Shown: piece by piece, positions 16,877 to 26,646 of the stretch
Layout of the letters: each line of letters opens with the position of its first letter
Position numbering within the stretch: the first letter of the stretch is position 1
Position numbers and translations under genes: made by a program
Assembly: GCF_002902945.1 (NCBI RefSeq)
Contig: NZ_CP026104.1
Location: forward strand, 1-64,000
DNA length: 64,000 nt
From: Paraburkholderia caribensis
Lineage (GTDB): Bacteria > Pseudomonadota > Gammaproteobacteria > Burkholderiales > Burkholderiaceae
Direction of reading: 5' to 3'
The notes under the pieces: model-generated
Told to the model about the DNA's origin: nothing
Databases searched by the model: none
Seen by the model: the letters and a program-made list of their open reading frames with translations, nothing else

Positions 16877-17785
16877 ATGAAATCCAGCGACTACGAAGTG
16901 CATGATCCGCGTTTCAGGCTGCTGCTTCAGCCCAATGCATTCCTGAGCCGCCTGACAGATGAATGCCTGTGGGCCGAAGGGCCAGTGTATTTCCCGGCGA
17001 CCGACCTGCTCATATGGAGCGACATACCGAACAACCGGATGCTGCGCTGGGCGCCGGGCATGGGCCTGGGCGTGTTCCGCGCGCCGTCGAACTACAGCAA
17101 CGGCAACACGCGCGATCGTGAAGGCCGGCTCGTCAGTTGCGAGCACGGCGCGCGGCGCGTGACGCGCACCGAACACGACGGCAGCGTGACCGTGCTTGCG
17201 TCGCGCTTCGAAGGGAAGCGCCTGAATTCGCCGAACGATGTCATTGTTGATTCGAACGGCAACATCTGGTTCACCGATCCTGACTACGGAATTCTGAGCG
17301 ACTACGAAGGGTATCGCGCACAGAGCGAGATCGGCCGCTGCAACGTCTACCGCATTTCGCCCGACACCACGCGGGTGGAACTGGTCAGCGACGACTTCGT
17401 GAAGCCGAACGGCCTCGCGTTCTCGCCGGACGAATCGCGCCTCTATATCGCCGATTCGGCGGCTTCTCACGACGACGAGGCGCCGCGTCATATCCGCGTG
17501 TTCGATGTAGCGGGCGAGGGTCGTTTGCGCAACGGTCGCGTGTTCATCGAAATGCGAAGCGGCGTGCCGGACGGCATGCGCGTGGACGAGCACGGCAACG
17601 TGTGGACCAGCGCGGAAGACGGCGTGCACTGCTATGCGCCGGACGGGGCGCTGCTCGGCAAGATTCTGATCCCCGAGGTCGTCGCAAATCTCACGTTCGG
17701 CGGCATCAACTGCAATCGCCTGTTTATCGCGGCGACCTCGTCCATGTATTCGCTTCACGTCGCTGTGCGCGGCGCGGGGCGGTGA
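16877..17785 (+). CDS. SMP-30/gluconolactonase-family lactonase
   Basis: A 302-aa six-bladed beta-propeller lactonase. The metal-binding and catalytic pattern is seen as LWAEGPVYFP (Glu ligand), RLNSPNDVIVDSNGNIWFTD (Asn ligand) and VKPNGLAFSPDESRLYIADS (Asn and Asp). It opens sugar lactones to aldonic acids with a divalent metal. The ATG at 16877 has GAGGGGA upstream; the long frame reaching back to 15920 is the shadow of the permease. It lies in the importer operon, 48 bp after permease 2, so an aldonolactone is a likely intermediate. No signal peptide is seen, so it acts in the cytoplasm. Confidence 0.9.
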   Translation: MKSSDYEVHDPRFRLLLQPNAFLSRLTDECLWAEGPVYFPATDLLIWSDIPNNRMLRWAPGMGLGVFRAPSNYSNGNTRDREGRLVSCEHGARRVTRTEHDGSVTVLASRFEGKRLNSPNDVIVDSNGNIWFTDPDYGILSDYEGYRAQSEIGRCNVYRISPDTTRVELVSDDFVKPNGLAFSPDESRLYIADSAASHDDEAPRHIRVFDVAGEGRLRNGRVFIEMRSGVPDGMRVDEHGNVWTSAEDGVHCYAPDGALLGKILIPEVVANLTFGGINCNRLFIAATSSMYSLHVAVRGAGR

Positions 17786-17815
17786 AACTCACAACATCAA
17801 AACCCGGAGACGAAC

Positions 17816-18835
17816 ATGAAGATGACAGCAATCGCGGTGGCGCTGTGTCTGGCCGCGGCATCGGTGGGCGCATCGGCGCAGGTTGCAACGGGCGATACGT
17901 CGGCGATGAAGATCGCGCTGTCGAACAACTATGCTGGCAACAGTTGGCGCCAGCAGATGCTCAAGAGCTGGTCGAACGTGGCCGATCCCGCGGTGAAGCA
18001 GAAGGTCGTTGCGGCCGCGCCCAGCTTCACGACGGCTGAAAGCCAGGCGACCGAGCAGGTCCAGCAGATCCAGAATCTGATCCTGCAAGGCTACAAGGCG
18101 ATTGCCGTCGATGCGGTTTCGCCGACCGCGCTTAACGGTGTAATTAAGCAGGCGTGCGGCGCGGGCGTGACGGTCGTGTCGTTCGACGGAATCGCGACCG
18201 AGCCGTGCGCATACCGCATCGCGGTCGACTTTCAGGGTATGGGCCGCATGCAGGTCGATTATCTGGCGAAGCGTTTGAACGGCAAGGGCAACCTGCTGGA
18301 AATCCGGGGGCTCGCGGGCGTCTCGGTGGACGACGAGATTCACCAGGGCGTCGTGGATGAACTGAAAAAGTATCCGGGGCTGAAAATAGTCGGCTCGGTG
18401 CATGGCGACTGGACGCAGACCGTCGCGCAAAAGCAGGTCGCGGGAATTTTGCCGACGTTGCCGAAGATCGATGGCGTCGTCACCCAGGGCGGCGACGGAT
18501 TCGGCGCCGCGCAGGCGATCAAGGCCGCAGGACGGCCGACGCCGATCATCATTCTCGGCAACCGTCAGGAAGAGCTTGCATGGTGGGCCGATCAGAAGAA
18601 GAGCGGCTACGAAACGATGTCGGTGACGATTCCGCCGGGCGCGTCGACGTTCGCGTTCTGGGTCACGCAGCAGATCCTGGCCGGCAAGAAGGTGCCACAC
18701 GATATCCGCATGCCGGTTCTCGAAGTGAAGCCGGGCGAACTCGATGCCGTGCTCGCAAAGACGTCAGCGGGCGCGCTTGCGAATAAGGAGTATACGCGCG
18801 ACGAGGTGGTCGCGGTGGTCGATGGGAAGAAGTGA
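17816..18835 (+). CDS. Periplasmic sugar-binding protein 2
   Basis: A 339-aa Peripla_BP_4 protein with a signal peptide ending in GASAQ. It aligns with the first binding protein through IALSNNYAGNSWRQ, QIQNLILQGYKAIAVDAV, VVSFDGIATEPCAYRIAVDF and DWTQTVAQKQVAGILPTLP, and differs mainly in the second lobe. It has no ATPase or permease of its own, so it probably feeds the same importer with a second ligand. It follows the lactonase by 30 bp with GGAGA upstream and closes the operon before a strong inverted repeat. Confidence 0.88.
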   Translation: MKMTAIAVALCLAAASVGASAQVATGDTSAMKIALSNNYAGNSWRQQMLKSWSNVADPAVKQKVVAAAPSFTTAESQATEQVQQIQNLILQGYKAIAVDAVSPTALNGVIKQACGAGVTVVSFDGIATEPCAYRIAVDFQGMGRMQVDYLAKRLNGKGNLLEIRGLAGVSVDDEIHQGVVDELKKYPGLKIVGSVHGDWTQTVAQKQVAGILPTLPKIDGVVTQGGDGFGAAQAIKAAGRPTPIIILGNRQEELAWWADQKKSGYETMSVTIPPGASTFAFWVTQQILAGKKVPHDIRMPVLEVKPGELDAVLAKTSAGALANKEYTRDEVVAVVDGKK

Positions 18836-18859
18836 GCGCAAGGCAAGTAGCGTGAACCG

Positions 18860-18900
18860 GCAGATCGCGAGTCGCCCCCGCTGGCAGGACCGCGATCTGC
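18860..18900 (+). terminator. Long inverted repeat after binding protein 2
   Basis: GCAGATCGCG and CGCGATCTGC form a perfect 10-bp stem around a 21-base loop, 25 bp past the operon stop. No T tract follows, so it is either a Rho-type end or an mRNA-protecting hairpin. Confidence 0.45.
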
Positions 18901-19027
18901 CGCATGCATCGGAAGCAATGCCAGTCGCTATGGTCCAATCTGAAAACGGGGACACCGCATGTCGCCCGTGCCTGTGGTCACACGACGCTTGAAAGACCGG
19001 TTCGCTCACGGCTTGTGACTTACTTTG

Positions 19028-19219
19028 TCACTCACTTTGTGACTTGCGATAAGCCGCAAACTTCGACGTCTTGCCGACGCCGGGATTGAAGCAATTGCGC
19101 GGATCGAGCTTCTGATATAACCCGGCAAGCGTCGCGAGCAATTCGGCGAACAGTCTCCTGGTTACGTTCGCCGATGACCAGTTCAATACCGGAAACACCA
19201 GGTGCGCCACCGTCAGCAA
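19028..19219 (-). pseudogene. FAD-linked oxidase C-terminal fragment
   Basis: The last 35 codons read LYQKLDPRNCFNPGVGKTSK, like the C-terminus of FAD D-lactate dehydrogenase (Dld)-type oxidases. Only about 60 codons are open and no flavin domain is present, so it is the remnant of a deleted gene. The match is from memory and rests on this one segment. Confidence 0.4.
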
Positions 19220-19372
19220 TACTTCCAGAATTGGAACAGACGGAAGCAGTAAGCTCGTCTCGCGCCAGGAGACACGCTATGGCGCATGTCGAGACACCCC
19301 GTTCTCAATAACGTTCACCTTCCCGTAGACAAAGTGGGCGAGCGGATGGTTGTCAACGCGGAACCGCTGCGT

Positions 19373-19702
19373 TCAATTTTCAGTTGATTTGGCACCCCTT
19401 CCTGGAAAGACGCGTCTTGAAGGAGCCCGCCAGTCGATAGACGGCGGGGCTTTTGCATTGATGCCGACGCGCAGGCTCCTCTCGAGTTCTCCGGCTATGT
19501 CTTGTATGCTGAATTTGTGTCGGAGAACAAGTTTCAGATATTGGTGTGAAATTTGTCCTGCATGTTGAACGTATTCCACACCACCTGTGCCAATCGAGCT
19601 ATTTGCTTGCCACGCTTTGCGAAGCAACTGCAGGCTGCGCTCCAGGTATTCCTTGAGTATCTCCGACTGGTCCAACGCCTTACCCAGCCCGGAGATGGAC
19701 AT
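19373..19702 (-). CDS. Unrecognised small ORF
   Basis: A 109-aa frame with a plausible amphipathic composition at its start (LGKALDQSEILKEYLERSL). No family was recognised and it sits in an IS graveyard, with a terminator-like hairpin overlapping its 3' end, so it may be a gene fragment or chance. Listed for completeness only. Confidence 0.15.
   Translation of the reverse strand: MSISGLGKALDQSEILKEYLERSLQLLRKAWQANSSIGTGGVEYVQHAGQISHQYLKLVLRHKFSIQDIAGELERSLRVGINAKAPPSIDWRAPSRRVFPGRGAKSTEN
19424..19454 (+). terminator. Terminator-like hairpin
   Basis: AGCCCGCC pairs with GGCGGGGCT (one bulge) around an 11-base loop and is followed by TTTT. No intact + strand gene ends just before it, so it may belong to a lost gene. 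Confidence 0.3.
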
Positions 19703-19771
19703 CCGCTTAAGGACCTCTACGTTCGAATCCGTGCGAACTGAGGTCGGTCCGAACGCGTAGACGCCAACGGG

Positions 19772-20042
19772 TTAAGCAGCGACCTGATTCAGATAGTATC
19801 GCTGCGTGAATGCTACAGGTGACAGGTAGTCAAGTCGAGCTTGCGGGCGTTGCCTGTTATAGAAGATCTCAATGTATTCGCTGATGGCTCATCGTGCGTC
19901 TTCGCGTGTGGCAAAGCGTCGATGATAGACCAGCTCACTTTTGAGCGTGCCCCAGAACGACTCAATCGGTGCGTTGTCGAAGCAGTTTCCTCGTCGGCTA
20001 ATTGATGTCTGCATGTGGAACTGGCCAACGAGCTCCTGATAG
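19772..20042 (-). pseudogene. IS3-family transposase OrfB 3' fragment
   Basis: On the minus strand, about 90 codons read QELVGQFHMQTSISRRGNCF, then DNAPIESFWGTLKSELVYHR with the catalytic Glu, an in-frame TGA, then EYIEIFYNRQRPQARLDYLS. This is the C-terminal quarter of an IS3-family OrfB. It is cut at its 5' side by IS6 copy 2 at 20043 and carries a stop, so it is inactive. Confidence 0.75.
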
Positions 20043-20874
20043 GGCGGTGTCAGGTTGGTGGACAGACAACGGTGGAATGAAGCGATGAACAAGACGAAAT
20101 CGCTTTATCACGGCCACCGCTTCCCTGCTGTTGTCATCAGCTGCGCCGTTCGCTGGTATTTCCGGTTCAACCTGAGCCTGCGCGACATTGAGGAGTTGTT
20201 GCTTGAGCGTGGCGTCGTGGTCACGTACGAGACGGTCCGCTGCTGGTGCGACAAGTTCGGCGCGGGATTCGCCCGGCGCGCGAAGTTGGTGCGGCGGAAG
20301 TCGGGCAGCACCTGGCACCTTGACGAGATGTTCGTGACACTGCGAGGCGAGCCGTATCTGTTGTGGCGTGCGGTCAACGAGCATGGTGCCGAGCTCGACG
20401 TGCTGGTACAAAAGCGCCGTGATAAGGCCGCCGCGAAGCGCTTCTTCAGGCGGGTGCTGCGATCAAACCCGGTGCCGCGCAAGATCGTTACCGATCAACT
20501 GCGCAGTTATCCGGCGGCGAAGGCTGACATTCCTGAACTCGCTCAGGTAAAGCACGTCTTCGTCAAAGCGGCTGCCCGCGTGGCCAACCGCGCCGAGAAC
20601 AGCCACCTGCCAACCCGCAGGCGCGAACGCCAGATGTGCGGCTTTCGTGACGCGCGTCGCACGCAGGCGTTTCTCTCATGCTTCGGCCCGATCCGGCAGC
20701 ACTTCGCGTTGCCCAGACATCAAATGAACGCGGCATGTCATCGCACCATACTAAAAGAACGCCTCGCCACATGGCATAAATGGGCTACCGCAACCGCAGT
20801 CGAACGAGTTAGCTGATAAGGATACCTACGCGGTATACAGACACGTAGCCTACGCACCTCAACTTGACAGTGCC
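20043..20874 (+). mobile_element. IS6-family insertion sequence, copy 2
   Basis: An 832-bp element. The right end GGCACTGTCAAGTTGA (reverse strand, 20859-20874) is identical to the left end of copy 1; the left end GGCGGTGTCAGGTTGG (20043-20058) matches it at 12/16. It is inverted relative to copy 1, about 16.6 kb away, and has inserted into or recombined with the IS3 fragment. Flanking 8-mers (CCTGATAG, AGGCGGGG) do not match, so no target duplication is visible. Confidence 0.82.
20085..20816 (+). CDS. IS6-family transposase, copy 2
   Basis: A 243-aa DDE transposase with the same catalytic residues as copy 1 (D in WHLDEMFV, D in IVTDQLRSY, E in NRAENSH). The ATG at 20085 gives the same length and N-terminus as copy 1; an in-frame ATG at 20055 lies in the IS end and is not used. 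The frame is intact, so it may still be mobile and could act on copy 1. Confidence 0.92.
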   Translation: MNKTKSLYHGHRFPAVVISCAVRWYFRFNLSLRDIEELLLERGVVVTYETVRCWCDKFGAGFARRAKLVRRKSGSTWHLDEMFVTLRGEPYLLWRAVNEHGAELDVLVQKRRDKAAAKRFFRRVLRSNPVPRKIVTDQLRSYPAAKADIPELAQVKHVFVKAAARVANRAENSHLPTRRRERQMCGFRDARRTQAFLSCFGPIRQHFALPRHQMNAACHRTILKERLATWHKWATATAVERVS

Positions 20875-21142
20875 AGGCGGGGTATTTGATGCCTTGTCGA
20901 CGGTACCGGAAGTCGAATGTATCGAGATTGGAAGCAGTGCAATTTGGCGCGGCGTCTGGATAAAGGAAGGAACGAAAGACGGCCCCAGAAGCGTGCCAGA
21001 TCGTGCACCTGTGCCAAGGGGCACGGCCTTATTGTGACCGCAGGGTGCCGACGACGCGCGGCAATTTATGGAGTTCGCTGAACGTGTGGCCGGGCATCTG
21101 CTGAAGGCAGGCGAAGCGGACAGCAAACGGTAGGAAAACAGA
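20875..21142. other. Gene tails between IS6 copy 2 and a small ORF
   Basis: Two open frames on the + strand look coding but are broken. One encodes VFDALSTVPEVECIEIGSSA and ends at about 21037; a second encodes DDARQFMEFAERVAGHLLKA and ends at about 21133. The first is cut by the IS at its 5' side. I do not recognise either. Confidence 0.3.
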
Positions 21143-21361
21143 ATGTTCGAAGAATTCACGATCAAAAAGTCCGCCGAGCAGGCCGAAGCATGGCTTCAGG
21201 CCGTAGTCACCGCGAACGGTGGACCGGCGCACGTCTCCTATCCCGAAGACTGCGAAAGAATCGTCCAGCACTTTTCGCGGGTCGGCGGCGCCGTCAGCGA
21301 TGAAGAAGCGGCGATCGCGCAGCGAACAGCGCCTTGCACATCATCGCCATTGGGCGACTGA
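21143..21361 (+). CDS. Unrecognised 72-aa ORF
   Basis: A 72-aa frame that starts 10 bp after the preceding stop behind AGGAAAAC, with an N-terminus EFTIKKSAEQAEAWLQAVVT of normal protein character. The last residues (CTSSPLGD) look like read-through into unrelated sequence. Spacing suggests an operon with the broken frame before it, perhaps a plasmid-maintenance or mobile-element gene. No function is assigned. Confidence 0.3.
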   Translation: MFEEFTIKKSAEQAEAWLQAVVTANGGPAHVSYPEDCERIVQHFSRVGGAVSDEEAAIAQRTAPCTSSPLGD

Positions 21362-21521
21362 GAACCGACCATCGCACCAAGCTTACATGGCGAAGCGGGT
21401 CAGCGAGGGTCACTTCAAGCTGGAGGTTATCCGCTGCCTCAAGCGCTACATCGCCCCCCGAGTCTTTTACCTCATACGGCAGTGAAATCGCGAGATCGGC
21501 AGTATGCAAATTGCCGCTTGA

Positions 21522-21850
21522 CACTTAGAAGGGCATCCAAGGCTGTCATCATACATTCGTTGCCTTTGGCAGGCGCTGTCGCGAAGCAGGTGTGCAGCCT
21601 TCAATGGGGACTGCGGGCGATGCGTATGACAACGCGATTTGCGAGTTGTTCTTCGGAGCACTCGAAGCAGAACTGCTCTGTCGCGAGCACTCCGCTACTT
21701 ACGAGCAGGCGCGGCGGCGCATCTTCTTTTTTCTGGAAGGCTGGTACAACATCCGTCGCCTACATAGCAGCATCGGCTATTGCTCGCCCCTCGAATTCGA
21801 AAGTCTGCATGCGCAAGAACAAAAATCCACGTCTCGCCGGTTTCCCACCG
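21522..21850 (+). pseudogene. Second IS3-family OrfB 3' fragment
   Basis: About 100 codons read VAFGRRCREAGVQPSMGTAG, DAYDNAICELFFGALEAELL, then EQARRRIFFFLEGWYNIRRL and HSSIGYCSPLEFESL. This is the end of the integrase core of an IS3-family OrfB of a different group from the one at 19772. The 5' part is missing, so it is inactive. Confidence 0.75.
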
Positions 21851-21986
21851 GCGGACAGCGTCATGGTCGTGACAGGCGAAACCGCCGCCCGTGGACAACC
21901 CACGACTCAACGCGCAAAGGAGGATCCATATCGTATTAATCCAACTGCAGATCCGTCGACGCGGGTCAACTTCATCTATCTCTTTG

Positions 21987-22265
21987 CTATCGCGCCGGGG
22001 ACTGAGTGGACGATGTGCACGCGTCGATGCCGATAGCATCCACGATTTCTTGCCAGATGCCGCTTCGCCGCCATTCCAGCCATCGGTTATAGCAAGTCTG
22101 AGCCGCCGGATATTCTTTTGGCAGGTTGTGCCAGCGTTCGCCCTGATTCAGGACCCATAGGATTCCATCAACTACGCCTCGTCCGTCTGCCGGCTTGCGG
22201 CCTTGTCGATTGACATTCTTCGGGGAAAGATGTTCGATAGCGGCCCATTGTTCGTCGGAGATCAT
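21987..22265 (-). pseudogene. IS5-family transposase N-terminal fragment
   Basis: About 80 codons start MISDEQWAAIEHLSPKNVNR and continue GILWVLNQGERWHNLPKEYP, CYNRWLEWRRSGIWQEIV, typical of the N-terminal orf of IS5-family (IS427-group) elements. The frame then diverges and the second half is absent. Confidence 0.75.
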
Positions 22266-22778
22266 ACTTGGCTCCTGGCTATTTTCTTGTAATTAGGGGT
22301 CTATCAAAAACTTTTAGCAATCTTCGAGATGAGTCAAATGTGAGTCATTACGCTTGGTTCTAATCCAGTTTGCAAAGATGGGACCTTGTTGCGTCGGGAT
22401 GACATGCAATATTGCCGCACGGCACTTTGACGCACTGATTCCGTGGTGGTATCCGTAGAGCGCTTTCTCCACTCGTACGACACGCTCGCGGTGTTCGTCT
22501 GAGGTGCAGCGTCTCACGTGTAGTCCGTACTGGCGTGCACGCGCAGTTTCCCAAGAAGTGGAAGCTTGCGACCGACGAAACAAAAAACAATGTGCAACGC
22601 TTTCGCGACCGAGTTGCGCTGCCTTAACCTGGGAGAAGCCAGATCCGAAGCGACCTTGCAGTTCGTCAAATCAGAGTCTGAAGGCCATTTTCTATAAATT
22701 TGCCAAAATGGGAGGACGCAGCGTGTGCGTATGTCCTCCAGCGGAACGTAGCCCTAGACAACCAATACGACTAATCCA

Positions 22779-23372
22779 ATGCGACCAGGAACTCAAAATC
22801 AGAACAGTTCGTCACGAAGCAGGCAGACCCGCTTCGTCGCGACTGTCCTCGCGTTCTTTTCGCTCGGAGTGCTTGCAGCATGTGCATCGCTCACAGGGGG
22901 CAAGAGCGGAAATCCGCACGTTCCTGAGCCCGCGAGGCCGGTTGATTTGAGCCGCTACACGGGCCGGTGGTACGAGTTAGCGCGCTATGAAAACCGGTTC
23001 GAGAAGGGTTGTGAGAGCGTGACCGCCGAATACGCCATGCGCAATGACGGGCTGATAGCCGTAACGAACCGCTGCCGCGAAGGCGACGTCGATGGACCTG
23101 TTCGGGTGTCAGACGGTCGTGCGAAAGTCGTGCAGGATTCGGCGAATGCCAAACTTAAGGTGTCGTTCTTTGGACCTTTTTATCTTGGAAATTACTGGGT
23201 ACTAGATCATGCGGATGACTATAGCTGGTCAATCGTGGGCGAGCCCAGCGGTCGGTATCTGTGGATTCTGACGCGTGCCGAGCAACCGGCCCCAGCACTT
23301 CGTACTGACCTGGTTGGTCGAGTTGCAGCGCTCGGTTACGACACGTCCATGCTAAGGCTGACGCAACACTAA
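22779..23372 (+). CDS. Lipocalin-family lipoprotein (Blc-like)
   Basis: A 197-aa outer-membrane lipocalin. A signal peptide ends in a lipobox LAAC (about residue 36). The barrel starts with YTGRWYELARYENRFEKGC, the GxW motif, and later has FFGPFYLGNYWVLDHADDYS and YLWILTR, as in bacterial Blc, which binds fatty acids or lysophospholipids during envelope stress. It is a single gene without co-directional partners. The first 20 residues before the hydrophobic core are basic and rather long, so a later start is possible. The 500 bases after 22265 hold no gene I can support. Confidence 0.88.
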   Translation: MRPGTQNQNSSSRSRQTRFVATVLAFFSLGVLAACASLTGGKSGNPHVPEPARPVDLSRYTGRWYELARYENRFEKGCESVTAEYAMRNDGLIAVTNRCREGDVDGPVRVSDGRAKVVQDSANAKLKVSFFGPFYLGNYWVLDHADDYSWSIVGEPSGRYLWILTRAEQPAPALRTDLVGRVAALGYDTSMLRLTQH

Positions 23373-23864
23373 ACCAATCCGGCGCGGCTCCGCAGGTGTG
23401 GGTCGCCATAGGTGTGGCCAGCACCCGCACGGGGATGCTTGATACGCCGCGCCCGTGCCGGATATTCTTCACGCGTCTCTTTATTGCGTCGCTCGCCTTG
23501 AACGCTGCTCAGTCCAACGGCGTGAGGCGGCTTGCTCGCGTAGTTCTCCGCGAGAACTGCGTGCAGCGTTGCGGATCGACCTCTCGCTGCAGTCGTATCG
23601 ACAAATACGCCGCTCTCAAACACTGCTGCGATGGCGGGCAGTGGCTTCAATGCGTTTTGCATCTTTTGAAGGCGCGACGCGTGGCGCCCTAAAGTCGCAG
23701 CGCAAATACCCGTTATATTGGCTGTCAGCGCTCAATCCGGCACATCGATTGGACGCACGTCAGACGTGCGCACTGTCGTCCCCGCCGATCCGAGACGCGG
23801 CCCGATCCTCCGTGATCCGCCCGCTTCGTTCTTGCGTCTCGACGCATTCCACCTAGTCTCGACA

Positions 23865-26646
23865 ATGACCGCACCTGCCCGTGGGCCACAAACGGCCCCC
23901 AAACAATTGAAACTTCGACACGTCGCAACGGCTGCTGCACTGATAATGCTGGCCTTGCTTGTGGTATTCGGCGTGACACTGCGCTCGACTTCTTCGCGAG
24001 GTGCCGCAGAGGACCGACTGCGCAAAGCAGTTGCCGCCTCTTCAGAGCTTGAGACACTGCTCACACAACACGTGGCCGCGAACACCGACTTTGTTAGCGG
24101 CGTCCATACGGCCGGCTTCAGCTCGCGCGCCTGGCCCGTGCGACGCGCCGCGGCTGTTGCCAGCGCCTACGAACGGCTCGAAGCCGATGACCGACACACC
24201 TGAATCCGTGCGAAGCGTCAAGGAATTGCGTCGACTTAGCGCTAAGTGGCCGGAACAACTCGACGCGGCGGCTCGCAGTGTCGCCTTGGCAGGTGAGACG
24301 TCGGCCATTGACGCGAGCCTTCTTCAGAGAGCGAACGAGACTTTTAGCTCGATCATGAGCATTCTGACGACGCTGAGAACCCGCGAGCGCGATGAGATTG
24401 CCCAGATGCAATTCAATTCTCAATCTGAACTCGCGGGGCAAAAAATATTTCTGTCCGTGTTAGAGGCATCGGGTGCGCTACTCCTGGTATTGCTGCTTTA
24501 CACCAGTCATCGCGCGGCCCTTGCACGGGCGAGGGCAAAGGTTGTAGCGTCCGAAGCCGAGCGGCGCTTCGAGGAGTACTTCGAAAATCATCCCGTCGCG
24601 ATGCTCATCTACGACGTTGACACGTATCTGATTTTGACGGCGAACGCAGCCGCGCAACGACAATATGGCGCATCGCTGCAGCAGCTTCGAGAGATGCGTA
24701 TGGATCAACTTCGTCCTGCGGAGGAGGCAGAGCCATTTCGGCGGGACCTCAAGCAGTATGTTGAGTCCGGTGTTCAGGGTGGTTCCGGAGGATTACGTCG
24801 GCACAGGCGCGCCGACGGCACGACCATCTTCGTGGATATCGCGTTTCATCTTCTCGACTATGCTGAGCGCAAGGCCTGCTTTATCTCTGCGCGAGACGTG
24901 ACGGACTATGAATGCGCAAAGGAAGCGTTGCGTGTACGCAGCAGCGCCCTGGAAGCATCGAGGAACGCCGTTCTCATATCGGAGAAGTCCGCCGGTACGA
25001 ACATCATCACGTACGCAAATGCGGCGTTCGAGAGCATCACCGGATTTCCCGTGCGCGAAGTCATCGGTTTGGAACAGTGGTCGGTGCTGGGCTGTGAAGT
25101 GACGTCACGCCAGGCTCGCTCCGTCCAGCTGGCAATGCACTCAGATGCGGCGGAGTCGGCCCTGCTCGAATGCCGCCGGCGCGACGGAACGCCTTACTGG
25201 AGCCAGCTACAGGTTGCGCCTGTGCTGGGCGAATCAGGACGTCCAACACATTGCGTCACCGTGTTCAACGACGTATCGGAACGCATCCGGGACCAGGAGC
25301 AGTTACGGGCCCAGGCCCATCAAGATCCACTGACCCAGCTTCCAAACCGACTTGGCCTGAACGCACGACTAAACCCGTTGCTCAGCCGTGCGCGACGCGA
25401 TAACGAACGGATTGCCCTCGTTTTCCTGGATCTGGACAATTTCAAGGTCGTCAACGATTCGCTGGGACACACAGCCGGAGACGCGTTGCTGCACGAAGTC
25501 GCGCGCCGCCTGTCCAGCTGCACCGGCCCGCAGGAGTTTGCCGTAAGGTACGCGGGCGACGAGTTCGTGGTCGTGTTGTACGGTCGCGGCGACATCGACG
25601 AATTTGTGGCGGCCGCCCAAGAGATGCAGGCAGGTTTGAGCCAGGACGCCCGGATCGAAAACAGCGTGGTGAGTCCGCAAGCCAGCATCGGAATTGCCGT
25701 CTATCCCGACCACGCGCAGGACCTTGAAACATTGCTGCGCTGCGCGGACTCCGCAATGTACAGGGCAAAATTCGTCGGACCGAGCGGCCTGCAAATCTAC
25801 GACGAAGCCATCGCGCGGGAAAACAGCGAACGCGTCGCCGTGGCGCACGACCTGCGAAATGCTCTCGCCAGCGGAGCGCTTTCTCTCGCCTATCAGCCGC
25901 GCCTTTCATTGGAAACGGGGCTTGCAAATGGATTCGAAGCCCTGGTTCGCTGGAACGATCCTGTACGCGGATCGGTTAGTCCAGCCATGTTCGTGCCGAT
26001 TGCCGAAGAGAACGGACTCATCACGGAAATCGGCGAGTGGGTGTTGGAACAGGCTTGCCGGCAGACAAAGATATGGGCGCTACAGCATCCGGATATCGTT
26101 GTCTCGGTCAACGTGTCGCCTGTTCAGTTCTTGCGTTCCGACCTGCTGTCAGTGGTTACCGAAGTGATCCAGCGAACCGGGGTGAATCCGCGCAACATAG
26201 AAATCGAAATCACTGAAGGTGTGCTCATGGCAGTGCAATCGGTCGCTACGCTCCGCGGCTTTCGCAAAATAGGTCTGTCGGTCGCGATCGACGACTTCGG
26301 TTCCGGATATTCTAGTCTGGGATACGTTCGCAGCTTCATGGCGGACCGCCTGAAACTCGATATGTCGTTTGTTAAGGGGATCGGGCTATCGACTGCAGAT
26401 GAGGTGATTGTCAAGGCTGTCATTGCCATGGGGCGCACGCTGGGCATGCAAGTCGTCGCTGAGGGTGTCGAGACTCACCGCCAACTCGAATTCCTGATCG
26501 AAAACGGCTGCGAGGAGATTCAGGGTTACTGGTACGCGCGTCCGACGGATGCCGCTCGCGCCACGGCCTTTCTCGACAACCCGCGTAAGATCGCACGAGT
26601 GAGCGACGGCAAAGACCGATGTGTTCCCCGGCGCGAGTCTGGTTAG
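23865..26646 (+). pseudogene. Membrane-bound PAS-GGDEF-EAL protein with a frame break
   Basis: Two overlapping frames appear to be one gene. The first (ATG at 23865) has a membrane helix (ALIMLALLVVFGVTLRST) and a helical sensor segment, and stops at 24203. The second frame carries on with PESVRSVKELRRL (from about 24200), a second membrane helix, two PAS-like domains, GGDEF (YAGDEFVVV, so AGDEF) and EAL (FEALVRWND, IDDFGSGYSSLGY, VVAEGVET). A one-base shift near 24185-24203 joins them. The EAL part keeps its acidic ligands; the cyclase site could be active or regulatory. It may be a true pseudogene or a sequencing error. Confidence 0.7.
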
